This document shows, in pieces, positions 1 to 8,901 of a stretch of DNA of 64,000 nucleotides. This stretch comes from Opitutaceae bacterium (GTDB taxonomy: Bacteria > Verrucomicrobiota > Verrucomicrobiia > Opitutales > Opitutaceae): the NCBI GenBank assembly GCA_028280945.1, contig JANQKV010000005.1, forward strand, positions 62,001 to 126,000, in the 5' to 3' direction. The notes under the pieces are model-generated. The model saw only the letters and a list, made by a program, of their open reading frames with translations, was not told where the DNA came from and searched no databases. Made by a program: the position numbers and the translations under genes. How positions within the stretch are numbered: the stretch's first letter is position 1; each line of letters begins with the position of its first letter.

Positions 1-269
1 TGGCCGCATCGGCGTTGCGCGGTTTGACCGATGTCAAGGTGCCCACCGCCATCACGGCGATTGCCTACTGGGTGTTGGCCCTGCCGCTCGGTTGGTGGCT
101 GGGGTTCCGGACTTCCTTTGGCGCGGAAGGCATCTGGACTGGATTGGCGGCCGGCCTCATCGTGGCGTCGCTCGCATTGGCCTGGCGTTTCCTGCGACTT
201 ACCCGTGACGGCGGCGCCCATGTGGTGCTCGAATCCGGCAGCCAGGGAAGTCCGGTTGCAACGAGCTGA
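1..269 (+). CDS. MATE family multidrug/sodium exporter, C-terminal fragment
   Basis: The reading frame is already open at the window edge, so only the last ~88 residues are present. It would be an inner-membrane cation-coupled drug antiporter. Near the edge it reads AASALRGLTDVKVP, which matches the conserved MATE segment before the last helices. Two hydrophobic segments follow (YWVLALPLGWWLGF and a second with GIWTGLAAGLIVASLALAW), then a short Arg-rich tail. The stop is TGA. It is convergent with the PLP enzyme ending at 369. Family assignment rests on this short C-terminus, so the subfamily (NorM, DinF) cannot be named. Confidence 0.75.
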   Translation, partial: AASALRGLTDVKVPTAITAIAYWVLALPLGWWLGFRTSFGAEGIWTGLAAGLIVASLALAWRFLRLTRDGGAHVVLESGSQGSPVATS

Positions 270-328
270 CGGCACATCATTGCCGCTCCAGCTTAGCGCT
301 CGCCTTCGTCACCCCGTGCTCCCGCTGG

Positions 329-349
329 TTGTCACTTATTAAGTGACAA
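329..349. repeat. Palindrome TTGTCACTTA-T-TAAGTGACAA between convergent genes
   Basis: Perfect 10-bp arms around a single central T. It lies between the convergent stops at 269 and 369. A near-identical element lies at 7329-7351, also between convergent genes, so it may act as a bidirectional terminator or be a dispersed palindromic repeat. Confidence 0.7.
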
Positions 350-368
350 ACACGGCCGACTCGAAGGT

Positions 369-1865
369 TTAGTCCAGGCCGGTGGCCAGGGCGGCGATGA
401 TGTCTTCGGCGGGTTCGGTGCCGACGGAGAGACGCAGCAGGTCGGGGGGGATGCCGCCTGCGGAGAGTTCCGCCTGACCGGCGTCGCTGGTGATCAGATC
501 GTAGTGGGCAAGATAGATAAAGGGACAGATCAAGGTGTGGCGCATGCCGAAGCTCGGCCCCTTGGGCAGGGGCAGGCGGTCGTAGACTTCTGCCAGAGTC
601 CGGTTGACCGTGAAACTCACCATGCTGCCAATACTGTCGGAACGGCGGGCAATCTTGGCAAAGTTGTCCGCGGTGTCCGGCTGCAGACTCCACCAGACGC
701 GATCAACGGCGGGGTGTTGGCGAAGAAACTCCACGACCTGGATGGCAGTCTTGTTGGTTTGGCGAACGGTCGCCTCGTAGTGCGGGATTTGGGCAGCGAG
801 GCGTTGCAGGTCACGCGGATAGACCGGGTCGAGGCGTTGCGAAATCCGATCGCGCAGGGCGGCGGCATCGGGGCCATGCGGGTTGATGATCACCGATCCC
901 GCGATGACATCCCCCTCATTGGCGGCGTATTTGGTGAGGCTGTTGACCACCACGTCGCTGTGCTCAAGCAGGCGAATGTTGAAGGGTGAGACGAGGGTGG
1001 GATCCAGGACCACGCGCCCGCCGGTCGCGTGGACGATGGCCGAGACGCGCGCGATGTCGGCGGTTTGAACCAACGGGTTGGTAGGCACCTCGGTGACTAG
1101 TCCCCCCAACCGAGTCCCGGCGGCATCGACGGCCGCCTGCAAGGCTTCGAGATCGTTCACGTCGGTCAGGTAAACGTAGTCTGCCGGAGTAGCGGTGAAT
1201 CGGCGCAGCTGGGCGATGGTGTCGAGGTAGAGCCAACCCAGTTGAATCCACACCGTCCTCCCGCGTTCGGCCTGCAGGTCGGCCAGCGAGCGCCACGCGC
1301 CATGGAAGGCATTCATGCCCGACGGGGCCAACAGAATGTCCTCGGTCCGCGCTCCCGCGTGCGCATCCACCAGCACGGATTTAATGATCCGGGTGGCATC
1401 TTCGATCGGTGCCAGCTCTTCCGCTTGTTCCGGAATTTCGCCGCGTGCGACCAGCGCGTCCTCCGCAGCGCGCGAACTCAAGAACCCGCCGGTGTTCTGC
1501 AGATAGGTTTTGGCCTGGAGGAAAACATCGGCATCGATGTGGTGGGAGACGCCCGCGATGCCGTCGCAGTCCACCCGACTGGCATCTCCGCCGAGTTCGG
1601 CCACGAGCGCATCGGCCATGCGGGATGAACAGGTCAGCCAGAGCTCGCGATCCTCGAGGCCGCGTTCGACCTGGAAGTGCTGGGCGAGGCGACGATTGAA
1701 ATCGTGCAGCACAAACCGGGGATAGCCGCTGCACATGTGCCGGGTCGTATCCGGGTCGCGTTCTTCGTAGCCCACCACGTTGGCCATGGTCGGAATACTG
1801 CACGATACCGCGTGGGGACGGTCGGGAATCGGTTGGCCAAGGGGAAGGGGAGAAAACGTGGGCAT
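369..1865 (-). CDS. Cys/Met-metabolism PLP-dependent enzyme (cystathionine gamma-synthase-like)
   Basis: A 498-residue fold-type I PLP enzyme of the trans-sulfuration family (Cys_Met_Meta_PP), likely acting on O-succinyl- or O-acetylhomoserine in methionine or cysteine metabolism in the cytoplasm. The motif EVPTNPL is at about 259-265, a DPT at about 288-290, and the Schiff-base lysine is Lys312 in NSLTKYAANEGD. About 100 extra N-terminal residues make it longer than MetB (~390 aa), as in the larger metB-like/cystathionine synthase group. I chose the ATG giving MPTFSPL because upstream codons overlap the divergent promoter region and look non-coding. It is divergent from exonuclease III (121-bp gap). 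Substrate is not decided by the sequence alone. Confidence 0.8.
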   Translation of the reverse strand: MPTFSPLPLGQPIPDRPHAVSCSIPTMANVVGYEERDPDTTRHMCSGYPRFVLHDFNRRLAQHFQVERGLEDRELWLTCSSRMADALVAELGGDASRVDCDGIAGVSHHIDADVFLQAKTYLQNTGGFLSSRAAEDALVARGEIPEQAEELAPIEDATRIIKSVLVDAHAGARTEDILLAPSGMNAFHGAWRSLADLQAERGRTVWIQLGWLYLDTIAQLRRFTATPADYVYLTDVNDLEALQAAVDAAGTRLGGLVTEVPTNPLVQTADIARVSAIVHATGGRVVLDPTLVSPFNIRLLEHSDVVVNSLTKYAANEGDVIAGSVIINPHGPDAAALRDRISQRLDPVYPRDLQRLAAQIPHYEATVRQTNKTAIQVVEFLRQHPAVDRVWWSLQPDTADNFAKIARRSDSIGSMVSFTVNRTLAEVYDRLPLPKGPSFGMRHTLICPFIYLAHYDLITSDAGQAELSAGGIPPDLLRLSVGTEPAEDIIAALATGLD

Positions 1866-1986
1866 GCGGGCAGGAGGCGCGACCTTGGGCCGTACGAGGG
1901 TGGTTTGGCAATGCGAACGGTCGGGATTGGTTTTTCGGCAAGTGCAGGGTTGAAAAACCATCCCGGTAAACGAAGCCTGCGCGGCC

Positions 1987-2742
1987 ATGATTCTCGTTTC
2001 CTGGAATGTGAATGGCCTGAGGGCCGTGTTGAAAAAGGGCTTTCTCGATTTTCTCAACGAATCGCAACCCGATGTCCTGTGCCTGCAGGAGACCAAGTGT
2101 CACCCGGGTGATGTGGCACACGTGGATTGGCCGGCGGGCTACACCACGCATTTCAGCGCGGCGGCAAAGAAAGGCTACAGCGGCACCGGCATCATCACGC
2201 GTTCCGAACCGATCAGCATCAAGGAGGGCATCGGCATCGAGGAGTACGACCAGGAAGGGCGCACGCAGACCGTGGAGTTCGCGGATTTTTTCCTCGTGAA
2301 TGTCTACGTGCCGAATGCGCAGCATGAACTGCGTCGACTGCCGTATCGCGAACGCTGGGACGAAGATTTCTGCAAGTATCTCAAAAAGCTGGAGCGTAAA
2401 AAACCCGTTGTGTTCTGCGGCGACCTGAATGTTGCCCACCGGGAAATCGATCTGGCGCGGCCGAAGGCCAATGTCGGCAACCCGGGGTTCACCCCGGAAG
2501 AGCGGGCGGGGTTTGATCGCTTCGTGGCGAAGGGATTTGTGGATACCTTTCGCGAGTTCGAGAAAGGTCCGGGCCACTACTCGTGGTGGACTTATCGCGC
2601 CGGTGCCCGCCAACGAAACATCGGGTGGCGCATCGACTACTTTTTGACATCGAAGAAGTTCCTTCCCCGGGTGCAACGGGCATGGATCAGTCCCGAAGTG
2701 ATGGGCAGCGACCACTGTCCCGTTGGCCTCGAAATCGAATGA
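1987..2742 (+). CDS. xth: Exodeoxyribonuclease III
   Basis: A 251-residue AP endonuclease/3'-exonuclease of the EEP fold, acting in base excision repair. Catalytic residues are visible: Asn7 in SWNVNG, Glu35 in LQETK, the NVYVPN strand, Asp146 and Asn148 in CGDLNVAH, and Asp242-His243 in the final GSDHCPV. Length is normal (E. coli Xth is 268). Its TGA overlaps the ATG of the downstream SET-CinA gene (ATGA), so the two are probably translationally coupled. Confidence 0.95.
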   Translation: MILVSWNVNGLRAVLKKGFLDFLNESQPDVLCLQETKCHPGDVAHVDWPAGYTTHFSAAAKKGYSGTGIITRSEPISIKEGIGIEEYDQEGRTQTVEFADFFLVNVYVPNAQHELRRLPYRERWDEDFCKYLKKLERKKPVVFCGDLNVAHREIDLARPKANVGNPGFTPEERAGFDRFVAKGFVDTFREFEKGPGHYSWWTYRAGARQRNIGWRIDYFLTSKKFLPRVQRAWISPEVMGSDHCPVGLEIE

Positions 2743-3833
2743 GCCGGACGCCTGCGCCCACCACTTCACCCTGGGCCCGTCGCGCCGACTCGGCGGTGCA
2801 CGGTTACGGCCTCTACGCATCCAAGGACATCCCCAAGGGGACGCGAATCATTGAATATGTTGGCGACAGGATTACCAAGTCGGAGTCCGATCGACGCGAC
2901 GAAGTCCGCCGGGCGCGGCAGGAGGAAGGCGACGATGGCTGCGTCTACCTGTTCACCCTCAATAAACGCTATGATATCGACGGCGACGTTTCGTGGAACA
3001 CCGCGCGCTTGATCAACCATTCGTGTGACCCGAATTGCGAAACGGAGTATGCCAAAGGCGGGATCTGGATCAGCGCCTTGCGCGACATCGCAAAGGGCGA
3101 GGAACTCAACTACGACTACGGATTCGATTGGGATAATTTTGACGAGCATCCCTGCCGGTGCGGGGCCCCGACCTGTTGCGGATTCATCGTCAGCAAAGAC
3201 CAGCGGTGGCGTGTTCGGCGCGAAATCGCGCGGCGCAAGGCCGAGAAAAAAGGCCGCGAATTCACCACCAAGAAGTGGAAGTTTCGCCCGGAGCAAAACC
3301 CGATGGCAAAGGTGCGTTGGGGCGACCTTATGCAACTCAAGGCCCGGCTCGCAGGGGATCCGAAACACATCCGCACCCTGGCGGTGGCCGAAAGCCTCAC
3401 CAGCGGCCAGATTCAGGCCCGCATCGGTCTGATCTCCGGAGCATCCACTTTTTTTCACGGTGGCATCACCGCCTACTCGATCGACGCGAAGGTGAACCAA
3501 CTCGGTGTGGATCGAGCCGCCGCGGAAGCCTGCAATGCCGTGAGTGAAGAGATTGCGATCCAGATGGCCAAAGGCGTTGCGCAGGCGATGGAGGCCGATG
3601 TGGGGGTGGCCACCACGGGTTATGCTGAGCCGGACGAGGCGGGTGGCGTGAAGCGGCCGTTTGCGCACTGGGCGATCACCCTCAAGGGAGCTCGCGGGCG
3701 TTGGCAGGTGACGACCGGCCTTGTCAAAGGCCGCAACCTCTCCCGCGTCGCCATGGAGGCCCGGGTGGCTGACAAAGTGATCGCCGCACTCGTCAAAGCG
3801 GTCCACCCTGCGGGGCGTGAGTCGCAAGCTTGA
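2739..3833 (+). CDS. SET-domain protein fused to CinA C-terminal (PncC-like) amidase domain
   Basis: A 364-residue protein with two parts not usually joined. Residues ~18-130 form a SET protein-lysine methyltransferase domain: [14 protein letters not shown], the SAM-binding NHSC at 93-96, and ELNYDYGF near 123-129. A post-SET Cys cluster ([10 protein letters not shown]) follows at ~139-148. After a Lys/Arg-rich linker, residues ~196-358 match the CinA C-terminal domain (nicotinamide-nucleotide deamidase): AESLTSG at 217-223, a [11 protein letters not shown] segment and a TGYAEPDE loop replacing the usual TGIAGP. The frame is unbroken; an internal ATG at 3303 could in principle start a separate CinA, but no strong ribosome binding site precedes it. 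The ATG start overlaps the xth stop. The stop codon sits in a TTGACCCCTTT repeat motif. Confidence 0.82.
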   Translation: MSRTPAPTTSPWARRADSAVHGYGLYASKDIPKGTRIIEYVGDRITKSESDRRDEVRRARQEEGDDGCVYLFTLNKRYDIDGDVSWNTARLINHSCDPNCETEYAKGGIWISALRDIAKGEELNYDYGFDWDNFDEHPCRCGAPTCCGFIVSKDQRWRVRREIARRKAEKKGREFTTKKWKFRPEQNPMAKVRWGDLMQLKARLAGDPKHIRTLAVAESLTSGQIQARIGLISGASTFFHGGITAYSIDAKVNQLGVDRAAAEACNAVSEEIAIQMAKGVAQAMEADVGVATTGYAEPDEAGGVKRPFAHWAITLKGARGRWQVTTGLVKGRNLSRVAMEARVADKVIAALVKAVHPAGRESQA

Positions 3834-3850
3834 CCCCTTTCAGGAGGGGC

Positions 3851-3877
3851 ACAAAAAGCCCGACGGACGGCCGGGCT
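3851..3877 (-). terminator. Rho-independent terminator of the SYLF gene
   Basis: On the minus strand an AGCCCG/CGGGCT stem (positions 3877 down to 3857) is followed by TTTTTG, 16 bp beyond the stop codon at 3893. Confidence 0.7.
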
Positions 3878-3892
3878 GGTGGGTTGTGGGGA

Positions 3893-4576
3893 TCAGCGGG
3901 TGATGTCCGTGATGAACTGGCGGAGGGGTTCAACTTCGGGTTGAGAAGGAACCCAGTCACCCATCAGGATCTCCGGCAGGCTGTAGCGGGTCTGGTAGAA
4001 CGACCGGTTGCCTTTGTTGTTGGCGGAAAGCCACCCAGCCTTGACCGTAGCCCCGGCGAAGAGCCCCTTCTTCTTGGTGTAAACCAAGATCGGGGCTTCC
4101 TTGAGCAGAGCGGTTACTCTTTCAGCCTCGGCGACACGGGGTCCGGCGACGGCCTTGGCATCCACGCCGATGTTGAACTTCTGTTTGTAAAGCAATGGCG
4201 TGACGGACTCGTCGGTAATGATCAGCACGGTCTCAACTGCATTGGCGCCGAGCTGGAATCCGACGCTCATTTCGCCGGCGTTCATTAACCCCGGCAGGCT
4301 CCAGGTGCCATCGGGACGTTTGGACATTGCCACCGCATAGCCGTCCTTCACGCCAAAAATAAATCCCGCCTTAAACTGATTGATGATGACAATGGTCTTC
4401 GCGGCCCGCAGCACTTCGGCGGGGATGCGGGTGGCCGGATCATACTGAAATTCGCGAATGATGGCTTCGCAGGATTCGACCCGGGTCACGTAGTCCTTGC
4501 GGGGCAGGGACCGATCGGCCTGCAGGGCCGCCGTCGTGACCAAGAGGGTGAGGGCGAGGGAGATAAGTCGCTTCAT
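3893..4576 (-). CDS. Secreted SYLF-domain (Ysc84-like) lipid-binding protein
   Basis: A 227-residue protein with an N-terminal signal peptide (MKRLISLALTLLVTTAALQA). The body is a SYLF/DUF500 domain: the AKTIVIINQFKAGFIFG block, then a Gly-rich GVKDGYAVA, an SVGFQLGA segment and a GLFAGATVKAG motif near the end. Eukaryotic SYLF proteins bind phosphoinositides; bacterial members are exported and of unclear role. The ATG at 4576 gives a clean signal peptide, so I prefer it over an upstream start. Monocistronic, with its own terminator. Confidence 0.85.
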   Translation of the reverse strand: MKRLISLALTLLVTTAALQADRSLPRKDYVTRVESCEAIIREFQYDPATRIPAEVLRAAKTIVIINQFKAGFIFGVKDGYAVAMSKRPDGTWSLPGLMNAGEMSVGFQLGANAVETVLIITDESVTPLLYKQKFNIGVDAKAVAGPRVAEAERVTALLKEAPILVYTKKKGLFAGATVKAGWLSANNKGNRSFYQTRYSLPEILMGDWVPSQPEVEPLRQFITDITR

Positions 4577-4651
4577 AACGAGGGGAATTCTGCCCGCACT
4601 ATGCACGGGTCACAGCGCATTGGAATGCCGAATTGCAGGTTTAGTTCCACG

Positions 4652-5023
4652 CTAATCCAAGTCCCGGGCTGCGAGGTCATCCTCATCCCACCCAAAGTAG
4701 TGCCCCAACTCGTGCAGATAAGTGATGTGCACTTCGTCCAGGAACACCTCGCGATCCGCCTCCGCATACTCCCAAAGATTGCCGAGAAACAGCAGGATTT
4801 GAGCGGGCACGTCGTTGGTGTCCCCGGTCGCGCTGCCGTGGGGAGCACCCACAAACATGCCCAACACATCCGGTTCGAACTGATCCCCCAGAATCTCGGC
4901 GGATGGGTAGTGGTGGTGCACCACGGGAAGCTTGTCCGCCAATCCGCGCAGCTCGTCGGGCAACTCGTCGCGGGTGGCGACGACTTCCTCATCGGCGAGG
5001 TTCTGGAGTTGGGCGTAGGTCAT
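4652..5023 (-). CDS. Minimal zincin metallopeptidase (Zincin_1 family)
   Basis: A 123-residue cytoplasmic protein of the small bacterial metallopeptidase family (COG3824-like). The zinc motif HELGH is at 104-108, followed by the usual acidic D-E-D-D-L segment; an LFLGNLWEYA helix precedes it. Length matches the family. The ATG at 5023 is preferred because the longer frame runs into the divergent flavoprotein. Physiological substrate is unknown. Confidence 0.85.
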   Translation of the reverse strand: MTYAQLQNLADEEVVATRDELPDELRGLADKLPVVHHHYPSAEILGDQFEPDVLGMFVGAPHGSATGDTNDVPAQILLFLGNLWEYAEADREVFLDEVHITYLHELGHYFGWDEDDLAARDLD

Positions 5024-5086
5024 GGGAAAGACGGGAGATGAAGCGATTCTGGCTATTTGCGACAAAAACTGTCCACTCCTCGTTCG

Positions 5087-6325
5087 ATGTCTTCGGAGCG
5101 CATAGCTGTCATCGGTGGAGGTGCCGCAGGGTTCTTTGCGGCGATCACCGCGGCCGAAGCCAATCGATCCGCCCGGGTGGTGATTTTTGAAGCGACCGCC
5201 CATGTACTGACCAAGGTGCGCATTTCGGGTGGTGGTCGTTGCAATGTGACCCACGCCTGCTTCGACCCTCGCGAATTGGTCAAATGCTACCCGCGTGGTT
5301 CCCGCGAGTTGATCGGACCGCTCAATCGCTTCGGACCGCGCGACACCATTGCGTGGTTCGCCGCCCGCGGCGTGGAGACCAAGACGGAGGCGGATGGCCG
5401 CATGTTTCCGATCACGGATGATTCGGGCACGATTATCCGATGTCTGCGCCATGCGGCGGCGGAAGCGGCGGTGGAGGTGCGCATGCGGACGGCGGTCAAA
5501 GCGGTCGAGCACCCGGCAGACGGTACCGGATTTCGGCTCACCCTGGGCGATGGCGATGTGCAAAGATTTGACCGCGTGATCCTCACCACGGGGGGAAATC
5601 GCAGCGGGGGTGGCCACGACTTAGCGGCATCATTGGGCCATACGATCGAGGAATTGGCGCCGTCGTTGTTTACGTTTCAAATCGAGGATGAGCGGTTGAG
5701 CGGACTGGAGGGACTGACTGTGCCGGAGGCCGAGGTATGGGTGCCGGGAACCAAGCTCCGCGAACGCGGACCCGTGCTGATAACGCACTGGGGACTCAGC
5801 GGTCCGGGTATCCTGCGTTTGTCGGCTTGGGGAGCCCGCGAACTCGCGGCGAAGGATTATCTTTTTGAAGTCCGGGTGGCGTGGGCCGGCGAGGCCAACT
5901 CCGAGCGCGCGCGCTCAGTGCTGGTCAATGCGCGCGGTCCGTTGGGCAGGAAGCTCGTCGCCAACGCCAACCCATGGGGCCTGCCGGGTCGTTTGTGGGA
6001 ACGGTTGGTCACAACCAGCGGGGTTACGGCCGGCACGGCTTGGAACCACCTCCCGAAAGCGGCTGTGAACCAACTTGTCGAGGAGGTGGCGGGCAGCAGT
6101 TTCCGGGTGATCGGCAAGAGCATGAACAAGGAGGAGTTCGTGACGTGCGGCGGCGTCCGCTTGCGCGAAGTTGATTTCAAGACCATGCAGAGCAAACGCT
6201 GTCCGAGACTCTACTTTGCCGGTGAGGTGCTCGACATCGACGGCATTACGGGGGGCTTCAATTTCCAGTCGGCCTGGACCACGGCCTCAATCGCCGGCAC
6301 AGCGGCCGCCACTCCGCGGGAGTAA
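5087..6325 (+). CDS. HI0933-like FAD-dependent oxidoreductase
   Basis: About 412 residues. A Rossmann dinucleotide motif IGGGAAG is at 9-15, followed by the family hallmark SGGGRCNVTH near residue 44-53. The C-terminus has the expected FAGEVLDIDGITGGFNFQ block that closes the FAD site. Family PF03486 (also called aminoacetone-oxidase-like or BaiN-like) is flavin-binding, with poorly defined substrates. I chose the ATG at 5087 (MSSERIAV) over one 30 bp upstream because the glycine motif then sits at the usual distance from the start. Confidence 0.87.
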   Translation: MSSERIAVIGGGAAGFFAAITAAEANRSARVVIFEATAHVLTKVRISGGGRCNVTHACFDPRELVKCYPRGSRELIGPLNRFGPRDTIAWFAARGVETKTEADGRMFPITDDSGTIIRCLRHAAAEAAVEVRMRTAVKAVEHPADGTGFRLTLGDGDVQRFDRVILTTGGNRSGGGHDLAASLGHTIEELAPSLFTFQIEDERLSGLEGLTVPEAEVWVPGTKLRERGPVLITHWGLSGPGILRLSAWGARELAAKDYLFEVRVAWAGEANSERARSVLVNARGPLGRKLVANANPWGLPGRLWERLVTTSGVTAGTAWNHLPKAAVNQLVEEVAGSSFRVIGKSMNKEEFVTCGGVRLREVDFKTMQSKRCPRLYFAGEVLDIDGITGGFNFQSAWTTASIAGTAAATPRE

Positions 6326-6365
6326 ATTCTCGCCCGAGCCTTGAGGGATCGCTGGAGTTGGCGAT

Positions 6366-7310
6366 GTGCCGTCCTATCTAGAATTGTTGGCGTTGATCGC
6401 ACCGGTTTTTACGCTGATTGGCGTGGGGGCGGGAGCGCGGTTCGCGGGTTGGTTGAAGCCGGAGGCGGACGCGAGCTTGCTCAAGCTGGTGGTCAACCTA
6501 CTCTACCCGGCTTTGATCTTTCGCAGCGTGTTGGGCAATGAGGCGCTGGCCGATCCGCGCAATGTGTTTTGGCCGCCGGTTTTGGGTTTCGGCATGATGG
6601 CGGGTGGCATCCTGGGTGCGTTCTGGATCGGGCGATGGTTGGGGCTCTCGCGGGGAAAGGGGCTGCGCACTTTCGCGTTCTCTTCGGGAATCTACAACTA
6701 TGGCTACATTCCGATTCCGCTCATCGCGTCGCTTTTCGGCGAGGAGAGCGTCGGGGTACTTCTCGTGCACAACGTCGGTTGTGAAGTCGCGGTATGGACC
6801 CTGGGCATCATGGTGGTTTCGGGAGTAAGTCTGCGCGACGGCTGGCGAAACCTCATCAGCGGCCCGATCATTGCTTTGATCGCGGCGGCGATCGGCAACG
6901 TGGTGGGTTTGGATCGGGTGATGCCGGCCACGTTGGATCGGACCATTGAACTCGCGGCCATCTGCGCGGTTCCGCTGGGTTTGATCACCATCGGCGCGAC
7001 GATCAGTGAATATTTAGTGCGGCCCAAACAACTCGTCTCGCCGCGCGTGACGTCGCTCGCCTGCGCCCTGCGACTCGGACTTTTCCCACTCGCCATGCTG
7101 GGTTTGGCCCTGGTGCTGCCGCTGAGCCAGGAGATGCGTCAGGTCATGCTGGTGCAGGCGGCGATGCCGGCCGGCATCATCCCCATCCTCATCGCCCGTC
7201 ACTACGGCGGCCAGCCGCTGACCGCGGTTCAGGTTGTCGTCGGCACAACCGTGCTATGTTTGATCACCACCCCGCTGTGGTTGCGATTGGGCCTGGGGTG
7301 GCTCGGCTAA
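6366..7310 (+). CDS. AEC family transporter (auxin efflux carrier-like permease)
   Basis: A 314-residue polytopic membrane protein with about ten hydrophobic segments, starting at a GTG (MPSYLELLALIAPVFTLIGVG). The N-terminal half has LLYPALIFRSVLG and the C-terminal half has VQAAMPAGIIPILIARHYGG, both typical of the AEC/PIN-like fold. It probably exports a small organic anion; the substrate is not predictable. It follows the flavoprotein by 40 bp and may be co-transcribed with it. A palindrome lies 20 bp after the stop. Confidence 0.85.
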   Translation: MPSYLELLALIAPVFTLIGVGAGARFAGWLKPEADASLLKLVVNLLYPALIFRSVLGNEALADPRNVFWPPVLGFGMMAGGILGAFWIGRWLGLSRGKGLRTFAFSSGIYNYGYIPIPLIASLFGEESVGVLLVHNVGCEVAVWTLGIMVVSGVSLRDGWRNLISGPIIALIAAAIGNVVGLDRVMPATLDRTIELAAICAVPLGLITIGATISEYLVRPKQLVSPRVTSLACALRLGLFPLAMLGLALVLPLSQEMRQVMLVQAAMPAGIIPILIARHYGGQPLTAVQVVVGTTVLCLITTPLWLRLGLGWLG

Positions 7311-7328
7311 GCGACGCGGGAAAGAAGA

Positions 7329-7351
7329 ACTGTCACGTATTAAGTGACAGT
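7329..7351. repeat. Palindrome ACTGTCAC...GTGACAGT between convergent genes
   Basis: 8-bp perfect arms around GTATTAA. It shares the core TATTAAGTGACA with the element at 329-349. It is placed between the convergent AEC transporter and glycogen synthase. No T-tract follows on either strand, so it is not a classic intrinsic terminator. Confidence 0.65.
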
Positions 7352-7360
7352 CTAAGAAGG

Positions 7361-7381
7361 GGGTGGCTCAAGAAACCACCC
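7361..7381. terminator. Possible stem-loop after glgA
   Basis: GGGTGG/CCACCC stem with a 9-nt loop, a few bases beyond the glgA stop on the minus strand. There is no strong T-run, so termination is uncertain. Confidence 0.35.
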
Positions 7382-7386
7382 GTTTA

Positions 7387-8859
7387 TCACTCGCCTTTGC
7401 GGGCGGCGATGGCCCAGCGATAGACGTCGAGGTATTCGTTGGCGGACGCACCCCAGCTGAAGTCCTTGGCCATGCCGTTGCGGCGAAGCCGGGTGTATTC
7501 CTCGGACTGGTCGTAATACGTTGAACAGGCCCAACCGATCGTGTTGGCCAGCGCCAAGGCGGTGGCGTCCTCGAACTTGAAGCCCGTGCCCTCGCCGGTG
7601 CCGGGAGCGTATTGGTCCACCGTGTCGATCAGGCCCCCGGTCGCGCGCACGATCGGCGGGGTGCCGTAGCGCATGGCGTAGAGTTGGGTCAGGCCGCACG
7701 GTTCAGTCCGGCTCGGCATGACAAAAAAATCGCTGCCCGCCTGGATCAGCTTGGCGAGCTTGGCGTTGAATCCGACATACAGGCCCAGCTTGGAAGGGTA
7801 GCGTGCCGCCGCGTCGCGGAACATCGCCTCAAGGGCACCGTCGCCGCTGCCGAGCACGGCAAACTGAACATGCATGCCTTCCAGCACGCTCGGCAGGCAG
7901 TGCGCCAGCAGGTCGAGACCCTTCTGCGTCGCGAAACGCGAGACGACTCCAAACAGCGCAACATGTGGATCGATGCTGATCCCAAGCTCCTTTTGCAGGG
8001 CCGCCTTGCAGGTGGTTTTGCCGCCAAAGTTTTCCGCCGTGTAAGTGTAGGGTATCGTTTGGTCGGTCGCGGGATTCCACACCTCGGTATCGATGCCGTT
8101 GACGATTCCGACCAGATCCGCCGCGCGAAAGCGCAGCACATGATCCAAGCCGAATCCACCGTCCGGCCGCTTGATCTCCTCGCTGTAAGTCGGGCTCACT
8201 GTCGTGATCTTGGTGCTGTGGTAGAGCCCCGCCTTCATCATGTTGACCTTCCCGTGCGACTCGGTGCTGTCGGCTCGAAATTCCGCGGCGGGCACATGGG
8301 CGAAATCCAGGGCCCGGCGGTCGCAGTAACCCTGGTGCTCCAGGTTGTGAATGGTCATCACGGTGGCGGCGCGTCCGATCGGGGAGTCGCGCAACGTCGT
8401 GTTAAGAAGCAACGGGATGAAGCCCGTCGTCCAGTCATGGCAATGCACCACGTCCGGAATCCAGCCAAGTTGCTGGCAGAGCGTCAGCGCACCCCGGCAG
8501 AGGAAGGTAAACCGCAGGTCATTGTCGGGATGATCGCCCCACGGGCCGGCGTAGACTTCGGGCCGGTCAAAAAACTGCCCGTGCTCCAGGCAATAGAGCG
8601 GAACCTTCGAGTCCGGCAGGTGCGTTTGCCAAGTCTTGCCCCAGTGCGCGGCAGCTCCGACATCGACGCCCAGCGGCTCCTCCCGCGGGGAAAAGGTCTC
8701 ATCGATTTTGATGCTGCCATAGGCGGGGCATACGACGCGCACATCGTGGCCGCGATCGGCGAGGACCTTGGGGAGCGATCCCACCATGTCGGCGAGTCCG
8801 CCCACTTTGACGAAGGGATCAACCTCGGGAGAGACGAAAAGGATTTTTAGAGGAGGCAC
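7387..8859 (-). CDS. glgA: Glycogen (starch) synthase, ADP-glucose type
   Basis: A 490-residue GT5 glycosyltransferase that elongates alpha-1,4-glucan from ADP-glucose in the cytoplasm. The N-terminal KVGGL nucleotide-sugar motif is at 18-22, just after ILFVSPEVDPF. The second half has the GSGDGALE and PSRTEPCGLTQLYAMRYG segments, the latter carrying the catalytic-site Glu. Length is standard. It is downstream of the HAD phosphatase gene on the same strand (42-bp gap), suggesting a two-gene transcript. Confidence 0.95.
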   Translation of the reverse strand: MPPLKILFVSPEVDPFVKVGGLADMVGSLPKVLADRGHDVRVVCPAYGSIKIDETFSPREEPLGVDVGAAAHWGKTWQTHLPDSKVPLYCLEHGQFFDRPEVYAGPWGDHPDNDLRFTFLCRGALTLCQQLGWIPDVVHCHDWTTGFIPLLLNTTLRDSPIGRAATVMTIHNLEHQGYCDRRALDFAHVPAAEFRADSTESHGKVNMMKAGLYHSTKITTVSPTYSEEIKRPDGGFGLDHVLRFRAADLVGIVNGIDTEVWNPATDQTIPYTYTAENFGGKTTCKAALQKELGISIDPHVALFGVVSRFATQKGLDLLAHCLPSVLEGMHVQFAVLGSGDGALEAMFRDAAARYPSKLGLYVGFNAKLAKLIQAGSDFFVMPSRTEPCGLTQLYAMRYGTPPIVRATGGLIDTVDQYAPGTGEGTGFKFEDATALALANTIGWACSTYYDQSEEYTRLRRNGMAKDFSWGASANEYLDVYRWAIAARKGE

Positions 8860-8901
8860 GGGTCAGCAGGTGCGGTATTGGTGGCGGTCGGTTTTAAGTG
8901 A

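Noticed and set aside
1381..2820. 479-aa minus-strand frame overlapping exonuclease III and the PLP enzyme
   Set aside because: Conflicts with xth, whose catalytic residues are all present, and with a different frame of the PLP enzyme.
7612..8850. 412-aa plus-strand frame opposite glgA
   Set aside because: Antisense to glgA, which has full GT5 motifs.
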